A DNA stretch of 64,000 nucleotides from Merdimmobilis hominis (lineage in GTDB: Bacteria; Bacillota; Clostridia; Oscillospirales; Ruminococcaceae): assembly GCF_016901855.1 (NCBI RefSeq), contig NZ_JACJKY010000004.1, positions 1-64,000 of the forward strand, written 5' to 3'. Within the stretch, counting starts at the first letter, position 1. Each line of letters begins with the position of its first letter. The translations under genes and the position numbers were made by a program. This document shows positions 58,177 through 64,000 of the stretch, piece by piece. The notes below the pieces were generated by a model. It ran no database searches. It was not told where the DNA came from and saw nothing but the letters and a program-made list of their open reading frames with translations.

Positions 58177-58243
58177 TGAGAGGAACCCCACCCCACATGG
58201 AATGAGGTTCCGGATGACCTCTTGCTTTGTTGACTTTATTATA
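58177..58243 (-). promoter_or_regulatory. Promoter and leader of the DUF927 operon
   Basis: TATAAT on the minus strand at 58238-58243, with TGTTGG 17 bases upstream. The leader holds a hairpin GGAACC...GGGTTCC (about 58180-58211). Confidence 0.45.
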
Positions 58244-58273
58244 CCGGCTTAGAGAGGTTGCCAACAGGGGCAT

Positions 58274-58792
58274 TCACTCAATTGTTTTTTTTAAAAAGGG
58301 CAAAAAAAAAGAACCCTCGCACATGGTGGGATCTTCACAGGCACTTTTTAGGGGACAGTTGTGTTGCATTATAAGGTACGCTGAGAAATCTTTGAGGAAC
58401 TGCTTTACCTCCTCTTTTTTAAGGAGTTTACCACATTTTAATCTGCTGAAAAAACTTCCTGCTTTACGATTACTGGTTAGAAGAAAATAACAGAACTCTG
58501 CATCCAGAAGGCAAAACGAATAGCCGTTTCCGTTGTATACTGTAGGAGCTATCTCTATTTTTAGGTTAGCTATACACTGGTTGAGTATCCGTCGTTCATG
58601 GTGTAAAAAATTAGAAAGCTCAAACTCATAGTCTTGTCTGTCTAGAAATGAATCAGGCGCTCTTCCTTTTTTTACGTCATGCTCTCTACGAATAATTGCG
58701 TTCTCGGAGAAAAACTGATTTCTCTTCCATGGACTTCTTTCCTGCTGCAAATGGTCTATACCGCCGTGATTAGGGTTTATACGCTTGTGCAT
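58274..58792 (-). CDS. Unknown Cys-motif element protein (172 aa)
   Basis: ATG 58792 behind TTAGGAGTTTTTTT starts 172 residues, basic, mainly helical. Near the C-terminus NCPLKSACEDPTMCEGSFF has three Cys at spacings of six that could hold a metal. No known family. The open frame reaches 58990 but overlaps the divergent gene's start. A 23-bp palindrome (58817-58839) lies just upstream. Confidence 0.6.
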   Translation of the reverse strand: MHKRINPNHGGIDHLQQERSPWKRNQFFSENAIIRREHDVKKGRAPDSFLDRQDYEFELSNFLHHERRILNQCIANLKIEIAPTVYNGNGYSFCLLDAEFCYFLLTSNRKAGSFFSRLKCGKLLKKEEVKQFLKDFSAYLIMQHNCPLKSACEDPTMCEGSFFLPFLKKTIE

Positions 58793-58816
58793 AAAAAAAC
58801 TCCTAACAAATAAATT

Positions 58817-58839
58817 TCGGACATAGCGTTTATGTCCGA
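58817..58839. promoter_or_regulatory. Palindrome TCGGACATA-N5-TATGTCCGA, operator candidate
   Basis: Nine-base perfect arms between the divergent 172-aa and 212-aa genes; TTGTCCGG follows at 58846. Shares TCGGAC/GTCCGA arms with 56451-56474. Confidence 0.55.
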
Positions 58840-58897
58840 TAATGATTTGTCCGGAGCGGCATTTTTTATTAAATTTGTGGATTGAGAGAATGGAAAA

Positions 58898-59536
58898 ATG
58901 TATTCGAATGAAGAGATTGTAGCCGTTTTGCAAGCTGTATATATTGAGCATAAAACCAAAACACAGACAGCGGCTGACTATCAAATGCACTGGAACACTG
59001 TTTATAATATTTGTAAAAAATATAAGTATAGAGCAAAAGAGTTAGAGTGTGTTTTAGCCGAAGAAGAGGAAGCAAAACGTACTTTTACGAAAAAAATTGA
59101 ACCACGCACTCGAAAGGTGACAGAAGCATATCAACAGGAAATAGCAGCGTGTTGTAAAGAACACCTCAACTGTCAACGATTGAAAAAGAAGCCAGAGGAG
59201 TATATACGTAACTTGTGCGCTCAGTATGATGTGAAGTTTTCAGACATCATCTGCTATTCTCCGGAACGTATTGAAGTGCCAGTGGACGAGAAAGATTTTT
59301 ATGAGCGGAAAAGAAAATATTTTAAATACATCAGAAGGATTCGAGCGTATCATAACGGCGTGAAGAATTATAAAGAAGTCTATGAGCTTCTCCGTGACAG
59401 AGAAATCTTCAAACGAATTCCCATTTCATATGATACATTTTATCAATATGCAAGAAAATATTGGGAAGATGATGTGCTTGATGGACGTTCGTTTGGAGAG
59501 TATGTTGATGAGATGTGCCGTCAACAGCTCAAATAA
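58898..59536 (+). CDS. HTH-like element protein (212 aa)
   Basis: A 212-residue basic protein. The first 45 residues (YSNEEIVAVLQAVYIEHKTKTQTAADYQMHWNTVYNICKKY) look like a helix-turn-helix; the end (RIPISYDTFYQYARKYWEDD) may be a second one. The middle is charged with CC and C residues. No family recognised. The ribosome site is weak (GAGAGAATGGAAAA). It diverges from the 172-aa gene over a palindrome and may be its repressor. Confidence 0.6.
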   Translation: MYSNEEIVAVLQAVYIEHKTKTQTAADYQMHWNTVYNICKKYKYRAKELECVLAEEEEAKRTFTKKIEPRTRKVTEAYQQEIAACCKEHLNCQRLKKKPEEYIRNLCAQYDVKFSDIICYSPERIEVPVDEKDFYERKRKYFKYIRRIRAYHNGVKNYKEVYELLRDREIFKRIPISYDTFYQYARKYWEDDVLDGRSFGEYVDEMCRQQLK

Positions 59537-59542
59537 CTGGAA

Positions 59543-59698
59543 ATGAAAAATCTCTATGATCCGATGTTTTTTACAAAATTATGTAATTCTTTTTCGCCTG
59601 ATTTTTCTAGGATAATGAACAGAGGAAGCGGCGGAGCGTTTGCGAATTTACCAGAGGAAATGCCTGCTCTGCCACCAAAAGGCAGAGCTTGGCATTGA
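59543..59698 (+). CDS. Possible small protein overlapping the cruciform (51 aa)
   Basis: MKNLYDPMFFTKLCNSFSPD... ending PPKGRAWH, six bases after the 212-aa gene with only ACTGGAA before it. The second half is encoded by the cruciform sequence (59639-59698). Protein-like at first, but the overlap with a strong secondary structure makes it uncertain. Confidence 0.35.
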   Translation: MKNLYDPMFFTKLCNSFSPDFSRIMNRGSGGAFANLPEEMPALPPKGRAWH

Positions 59699-59729
59699 CG
59701 AAGGTTTTAACCTTTGGTAAATTCGCAAA
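59639..59729. repeat. 91-bp cruciform with 15-bp perfect inverted ends
   Basis: TTTGCGAATTTACCA (59639-59653) and its exact complement (59715-59729) enclose two inner hairpins: AATGCC-TGCTCTGCC / GGCAGAGC(T)-TGGCATT and AAGGT-TTTA-ACCTT. Flanking GCGGC/GCCGC extends the pairing. It folds into a three-way junction and may be a MITE-like insertion, a single-strand DNA signal or a structured RNA. Confidence 0.75.
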
Positions 59730-59920
59730 AAAAACGAAGCCGCATAGTTTTATGGCAAATAAAGCTGTAATTGATGAGGACAATTTAGCCGAAACCTTGA
59801 GATGAAATAACCGTTTATTTTATAAGAAATCGTTTTTTGTTTTTTCTCGTCATAAACATCTGAACAAAAGGACTCGTAAGGAAATATTTCATTTTTTAAA
59901 TATATATTATTATTTTGAAT

Positions 59921-59968
59921 AGAAGCGCCGCATGGTTCGTCATGAATCATGCGGCGCTTCTGATTTTT
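59921..59968 (+). terminator. Strong terminator hairpin
   Basis: AGAAGCGCCGCATG pairs perfectly with CATGCGGCGCTTCT, then GATTTTTTC. On the minus strand the flank is also AT-rich. Confidence 0.85.
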
Positions 59969-60048
59969 TCGGCTGATGGACGGCATGTGGGTATCACAAT
60001 CAGTATGATAAATGCAGTGAATATAGAATGGTGGAACTTTACAAGGAA

Positions 60049-60076
60049 TTGTTCTAGGGCACTGTCGCTCTATACT
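60049..60076 (+). promoter_or_regulatory. Promoter of the Mor-type gene and cargo
   Basis: TTGTTC (60049-60054), 16 bases, TATACT (60071-60076), with an AAGGAGGG site about 30 bases on. Confidence 0.55.
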
Positions 60077-60134
60077 GTTCCGTCGAAATCAGTCATAATG
60101 TAAGGAGGGAAAGTATATCTTGACGGAGGTGAAT

Positions 60135-60434
60135 ATGCCTATGGATCCAAGCAAAATCAAAGGTGAATACTTAAACGGCGCATACAATGAACTTGCCAAC
60201 CTCCTAGGCATTGAAGCTGTTTTGAAAATATACAATACCTATCGAGGTCAACAACTGACATTGCCTGTTCAGTTGTTCAGCAAGGACTTTATTATCCGCC
60301 AGATTGTAGAAGAATACGACGGATACAATATCAAGCAATTAGCCACAAAGTTTGGCTACAGCGAAAAATGGATACGAAAAATTTTGAAAGACCATATCGA
60401 CGATATCAGTGCCAAGAAAAAGAGAAAAGAATGA
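60135..60434 (+). CDS. Mor-type transcription activator
   Basis: A 99-residue protein like the Mor/C activators of phage Mu: GAYNELANLLGIEAVLKIYNTYRGQQLTLPVQLF, then the HTH YNIKQLATKFGYSEKWIRKILKDHID. It probably activates or regulates the genes that follow on the same strand. ATG 60135 follows GGAGGTGAAT; a TTG at 60120 behind AAGGAGGG is the other choice. Confidence 0.85.
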   Translation: MPMDPSKIKGEYLNGAYNELANLLGIEAVLKIYNTYRGQQLTLPVQLFSKDFIIRQIVEEYDGYNIKQLATKFGYSEKWIRKILKDHIDDISAKKKRKE

Positions 60435-60444
60435 GGTGACATCT

Positions 60445-61518
60445 TTGGAAAACGGTTCAAAGAAGATGAATAAAAGCAGTCTGCTTATTTTAATCATTGT
60501 TGGAGTCATTGTTTTAGCGGTTGTAGGCTATGGAATCTGGCAGACGATGGGAAAGGGAACCGGCTCGTCTTCCTCTTCCGCTTTAACAGTAAGCGGCGCA
60601 TTGGAGTTGAACGAAGAAAATCTGGAAGGTCGGTGGATTTGCACAGGAGAAACCGTTGCCCATGAACTTACCTTTTCCAAAGAACAGAAGCTATCCTATC
60701 AAAAATTTGAAACGGGAAATGAAATGCCCGTTCTCTCTACAACAGATGATACCTACAAAATTGAGGGGAATACCCTTACCCTTTCGATTTCCGTTTTAAC
60801 CGGGGATATTTCAGAAACCTGTCAGGCTTCTTTAACAAAAGATACTCTGACTCTTACCGGAACAGGTGAAAGTCCGTCACATTTTGCGGGAACCTATCGC
60901 AGAACAGAACCGGAAGAATCCTCAAGCACCGCCGAGAGCAATCTTTCTGAACCGGAATCATCTGCGTCGCCGGAAAGCAGTTCCCCGCTGGAATCATCGT
61001 CAAAACCGCAAAACGATCAGTGGAAACCGGTATATATTTCATATATCGAATCGCTTCACAGCGATGAATGGCAGAATTTCAAGCTGATTAACCTTGACGG
61101 AGATTCCATACCGGAACTATATATCGAGGGAAGTACAACGGCGCAGGGGAACTTAATTTGCACCTACTCCAATGGGAAAATGGTATCAGAAAATCTCAGA
61201 AGCGGTATTACGAAATATAATGAGGGCAGTAATCGGTTGCATGTACGCAGCGGAAATATGGGGCTTTATTTTGACACGATCTACAGCATTCAAAATGGAG
61301 CCTTTATGCAACTGCACAGCGGACAATTTGAACTGCGGGATCCTTATGGGACATCCTATGAGGAGAACGATACCAATTATCAATACACTTGGGACGGCAA
61401 GCAGATTTTGAAAGCGGAATACGACCAAAAACTAAATCAAGAGGTAGGGTCAGGCAAAGCAGCGTATGAAGCAATGATTACAAAAAGCGAAGTTATTACA
61501 AAAATCGCAAATTGGTAA
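60445..61518 (+). CDS. Membrane-anchored protein, paralogue 1 (357 aa)
   Basis: TTG 60445 behind GAGGTGACATC. A short positive head is followed by one membrane helix (LLILIIVGVIVLAVVGYGIW), then an outside lipocalin/DUF5640-like beta domain (LEENLEGRWICTGE... TYRRTEPEE, about 45-160), a Ser/Glu/Pro linker, and a distinct 160-residue C-terminal domain (WKPVYISYIESLHSDEWQNFKLINLDGDSIPELYIEG...) of the Asp-rich LIxLDGDxxPEL kind seen in Firmicutes surface proteins. The first 170 residues are paralogous to the next gene. Function unknown; the protein should face outside. Confidence 0.75.
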   Translation: MENGSKKMNKSSLLILIIVGVIVLAVVGYGIWQTMGKGTGSSSSSALTVSGALELNEENLEGRWICTGETVAHELTFSKEQKLSYQKFETGNEMPVLSTTDDTYKIEGNTLTLSISVLTGDISETCQASLTKDTLTLTGTGESPSHFAGTYRRTEPEESSSTAESNLSEPESSASPESSSPLESSSKPQNDQWKPVYISYIESLHSDEWQNFKLINLDGDSIPELYIEGSTTAQGNLICTYSNGKMVSENLRSGITKYNEGSNRLHVRSGNMGLYFDTIYSIQNGAFMQLHSGQFELRDPYGTSYEENDTNYQYTWDGKQILKAEYDQKLNQEVGSGKAAYEAMITKSEVITKIANW

Positions 61519-61533
61519 AAGGGGGAGCATTCA

Positions 61534-62478
61534 TTGAACAAAAAGATGGACAAAAGCAGTTTGATTATTTTAATCGTGGTCGGGGTAATCGTGCTTGCGG
61601 TTGCAGGGTACGGTATCTGGCAAGCGGTTGGCACGGGAAAAGGCGGTGAGGAAACTTCTTCCAATGCTTCAACCGTCAGCGACACGATAGAACTGAATGG
61701 TGAAAATATAAAAGGAATATGGGAACACACGGACGGAACCACCGTACACCGTCTTACCTTTTCGGACAACCAAAAGCTGACGTATGAAAGGTTTGAAAAT
61801 GGAAGCGATACGGCGGCGCTGACCTCCACAGACGGTTCCTACGAGATTTCCGGCAACAAAGTGACAATCTCCGTTACCGCTGACGGCGATACTGTAACGG
61901 AAACTTGTGAAGCAGTATTATCCAAAGATGGTCTGATTTTAAAAGCAACGTCTGAACAGTCCGGTTTTTTTGCGGGAGATTATAAGCGTTCAGAACAGCA
62001 GGAAGAGCCGTCCAGCGCACCGGAGAGCAGTTTTTCCAAACCGGAATCTACTGCGTCGGCAGAATCATCCGTACCGCCTGAAAGTACTGCTTCATCCGAG
62101 CCAAAGCCTGAATCCAAACCGGAACCTCCTGCATTTAATACGGAATTATTATTAGGACACTGGTATACCATTTCATCTATTTATACAGATCCCATGCCGT
62201 CCACAGATAAAGTGTATTATACACTTAGCTTTGATACAAACGGAACAGTTCAATATCAGGCGGGATATTATGTGGACTTCGGTGGTGATTTCGTCTATAC
62301 ACCGTTTGAAGAAACGACCTATTCGTATCGCCTTGAGGGAAATAATCTTCATTTTTCATCAGGTAGCAATGAAAGTATATACGTAGTAGAAAGCATACAA
62401 GATACAATATTAAATTTGCGCTATACTGGCGGTGAGCCGCTCAATTCATTGGAAACAATCGTTTTTTATACTGAATAA
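61534..62478 (+). CDS. Membrane-anchored protein, paralogue 2 (314 aa)
   Basis: TTG 61534 behind GGGGGAGCATTCA. Same plan as the preceding gene: membrane helix (LIILIVVGVIVLAVAGYGIW), beta domain (LNGENIKGIWEHTDGTTVHRLTFSDNQKLTYERFENG), Ser/Glu/Pro linker, then a different C-terminal beta domain (LLGHWYTISSIYTDPMPSTDKVYYTLSFDTNG...), itself lipocalin-like. The two genes arose by tandem duplication, and one C-terminal domain was replaced. Unknown role. Confidence 0.75.
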   Translation: MNKKMDKSSLIILIVVGVIVLAVAGYGIWQAVGTGKGGEETSSNASTVSDTIELNGENIKGIWEHTDGTTVHRLTFSDNQKLTYERFENGSDTAALTSTDGSYEISGNKVTISVTADGDTVTETCEAVLSKDGLILKATSEQSGFFAGDYKRSEQQEEPSSAPESSFSKPESTASAESSVPPESTASSEPKPESKPEPPAFNTELLLGHWYTISSIYTDPMPSTDKVYYTLSFDTNGTVQYQAGYYVDFGGDFVYTPFEETTYSYRLEGNNLHFSSGSNESIYVVESIQDTILNLRYTGGEPLNSLETIVFYTE

Positions 62479-62539
62479 TGAAAACAGAATTTTTGCTTCA
62501 TAGGAATTATTGCGAAAATATTTTCAGGAGGAAATGAAA

Positions 62540-63430
62540 ATGAAATTTGATAAAAGTATCTTACTCAAAAATCTAACCGGTATCTTTTGCGGCGCATTGA
62601 TTCTCTCTATGCTGTTGCCCTTTGTAAAGTTTGGTACATCGACCGAAGGTGTATCGGTAGAAGCCCCTGTTCTCAAAGGAATCAACATTGTCACGGACGG
62701 AGGTTTTGTTGGCATTTTATTTTTCCTTATGCCAATTCTCATTTTGGTTGCCTGTTACCTTCCGCCGCTGGCAGCCTTTAAGAAATATATCTGTCTGGGT
62801 GCGTCTATTATCGGAACGGTTCTGTTATTTATTATTCCCGGTCAATTGGCATACGGTGCAAATGCGGCACAGGGAATTGCGGAATCTTCAGGAGCCAAGG
62901 TGGATGTAGATACCAGCTATCAAATCGGCTTTTGGCTGATGTTAGTATTCCTGATTGCCCTTGTTGCGCTGTCTGTAATTCAGCTTTTCAATCTGAAAGG
63001 CAATAAGGTCTTTGAAGCGGTGAATGCTTCTGATAATACGGCAAGCGGACAGGGAATGACAATGCCCCATATCGATACCGAAAAAATCACCGGTTTTGCG
63101 CAGAATGTAGCCGGGACAGTCAGTGGACAGATTAAAAACATCGCAGAAAGCATGGCAAACAAACCAGCTTCTGCGGCAAACAACCAGCAGGGAACGGTTC
63201 AGCAGACGCCGCCCGTTTCTCAGCCTGTTCCGCAGCAGCCGCAAGCACAGCCTGCTATCCAGACCGCTTCCGTGCCTGTTTCCCCTGCCCCTGTTATGCA
63301 GACAGAGGAAAATAAAAACCCGGAAGAAGTTATGGAACTGCTCAAAAAGCTGTTTGAGATGAAAGAAGCGGGAATCCTTACAGACGATGAATTTACGGCG
63401 AAGAAACAGGAAATGCTCAAAAAAATGTAA
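62540..63430 (+). CDS. Four-helix membrane protein with SHOCT tail
   Basis: A 296-residue protein: four membrane helices in the first 160 residues, a cytoplasmic Gln/Pro-rich linker, and a C-terminal SHOCT domain (EEVMELLKKLFEMKEAGILTDDEFTAKKQEMLKKM). SHOCT is a short oligomerisation module. ATG 62540 lies eight bases behind AGGAGG; two other ATGs are nearer or farther. It follows the paralogous pair on the same strand. Confidence 0.8.
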   Translation: MKFDKSILLKNLTGIFCGALILSMLLPFVKFGTSTEGVSVEAPVLKGINIVTDGGFVGILFFLMPILILVACYLPPLAAFKKYICLGASIIGTVLLFIIPGQLAYGANAAQGIAESSGAKVDVDTSYQIGFWLMLVFLIALVALSVIQLFNLKGNKVFEAVNASDNTASGQGMTMPHIDTEKITGFAQNVAGTVSGQIKNIAESMANKPASAANNQQGTVQQTPPVSQPVPQQPQAQPAIQTASVPVSPAPVMQTEENKNPEEVMELLKKLFEMKEAGILTDDEFTAKKQEMLKKM

Positions 63431-63532
63431 CGTCTCCCACTTCCCCCTCGTCACATTTGAAAAAACATTCTGAAAATGTAAGAGTAGTACCAAACCAAAG
63501 CCATGGATTTAGATTTATATGGAGGATAAAAC

Positions 63533-64000
63533 ATGAGCAAGGAAAGAAAAAGGATCTGCCAACAAGTTGATTCTTTACAGAAACAATTAGAATCCTATCC
63601 TAATAAAGTAAAATTGAAAATAAAACAAGAGATTTTAAACGAAACAATTTGTTCAGATGACAGCGAGTTTACTAGAAAAGGGCAAATTGCAATATATGAT
63701 AAGATGATCTCAACCGCTGAAAAATACAGCAAAAAATATGGTATAGACTTAGTAAGATTTTTTTCAGAGATAAGCAGTACCCCGAAAGAAAAGTCTCAAA
63801 GAGCTAAAAGTCTTCCTAAAGAATTTGAAATTTTTTCAAAACTATATAAATCTGTGTTGCGATTAAAAAAGGGACTAGAGAATGGGATAAGGGGTGAATA
63901 TGAAGCATATAAAACCATCAAGGTATTAGACGATGAGATTCAACTGTTTCAAAACCTATGCGTCCCATTTCAAAACAGTACAGAAGAACACGATATCATT
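63533..64000 (+). CDS. Protein entering a NERD-like nuclease domain (cut by window end)
   Basis: ATG 63533 behind GGAGGATAAAAC opens 156 codons to the last base, with no stop. The first 120 residues are charged and helical, probably coiled coil (VDSLQKQLESYPNKVKLKIKQ). From about 122, GIRGEYEAYKTIKVLDDEIQLFQNLCVPF...STEEHDII fits the start of a NERD nuclease-related domain (G-x-x-G-E, then a T-E-x-D-x-I strand). The nuclease core would lie past the edge. Possibly a defence-type nuclease. Confidence 0.6.
   Translation, partial: MSKERKRICQQVDSLQKQLESYPNKVKLKIKQEILNETICSDDSEFTRKGQIAIYDKMISTAEKYSKKYGIDLVRFFSEISSTPKEKSQRAKSLPKEFEIFSKLYKSVLRLKKGLENGIRGEYEAYKTIKVLDDEIQLFQNLCVPFQNSTEEHDII

Larger units (their letters stand above)
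59730..60134. other. Intergenic stretch with terminator and promoter
   Basis: No convincing gene. It holds the strong hairpin 59921-59961 and the promoter before the Mor-type gene; 59750-59900 is AT-rich and featureless. Confidence 0.5.
54898..64000. mobile_element. sigK-intervening (skin-like) element, left part
   Basis: From the sigK break to the window end all genes are unlike the housekeeping neighbours: a 5'-less Xre gene, a DUF927 operon, Mor-type activator, small proteins, hairpin elements and lower GC with more AGA/ATA codons. No recombinase is in this part, so it must lie to the right, as must the other half of sigK. The boundary is placed from where SigK similarity ends, near GAAAATG. 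Confidence 0.75.

Noticed and set aside
59750-59986. 78-codon minus-strand frame
   Set aside because: Includes the terminator hairpin and AT-rich spacer; no ribosome site or motif.
1-64000. CRISPR array, rRNA or prophage structural genes
   Set aside because: Nothing with regular spacers, rRNA-like blocks or capsid/tail genes was seen on either strand.

Overview
The window looks like a chromosome segment of a gut-type Clostridia bacterium (Bacillota), most plausibly near Oscillospiraceae/Ruminococcaceae. This is inferred from strong AGGAGG-type ribosome sites, frequent TTG/GTG starts, an isoleucine T-box, a sporulation sigma-K gene, a Cys-type sulfatase, host-glycan enzymes and several MATE and MDR exporters. 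No database search was possible; family names come from reading motifs.

Layout. 1-4.1 kb: a two-gene MDR ABC exporter next to an internally deleted Na+/H+ antiporter relic. 4.1-10.4 kb: a nitroreductase and a glycan-use cluster (GH30, N-acetylhexosamine 1-kinase, Asp-box propeller protein) with two nearly identical Xre repressors and an AraC regulator that lost its N-terminus at the repressor duplication. 10.4-14.5 kb: an ilvA-ridA-ilvB-ilvN operon behind a T-box. 14.5-21.36 kb: a mobilizable element (large serine recombinase, UvrD-type helicase, excisionase-like protein, MobC, relaxase with a nested gene) in the 3' end of tRNA-Leu(CAG). It separates that tRNA from what looks like its original terminator.

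21.5-39 kb: MATE, GNAT, a 2-hydroxyacid dehydrogenase, YitT and MerR genes with a 19-bp-spacer promoter, then housekeeping genes (PRPP synthetase, CNNM/CorC, YmdB, Asp23, FakA, RecG, RluA). An amino-acid ABC importer follows whose binding protein has its two lobes in swapped order, then queH and ilvE. 39-53.5 kb: MarR-MATE, a kinase-like protein, MATE, nucleoside hydrolase, orphan ABC ATPase, sulfatase, HAD, Lgt, an Xre/DUF2975/lipoprotein operon, an ion transporter and zinc-ribbon membrane proteins.

53.5-64 kb: remnants of a small sigma gene, a tandemly repeated terminator unit, tRNA-Ser(GGA), and then the 5' part of sigK. sigK is cut after its ...ARCIEN block, the same region used by the skin elements of Bacillus and Clostridioides. 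Everything from about 54.9 kb to the window end is a different, integrative-element-like sequence: a 5'-less Xre gene, a DUF927 ATPase operon, new small proteins, a 15-bp-ended cruciform, a Mor-type activator and a four-gene cargo (two paralogous membrane-anchored proteins, a four-helix SHOCT protein, and a protein entering a NERD-like domain at the edge). The right junction and the rest of sigK lie outside the window.

The strongest leads are the sigK-interrupting element and its cargo, the lobe-swapped binding protein, the serine-recombinase element in a tRNA gene, the gene nested in the relaxase, and the cruciform.
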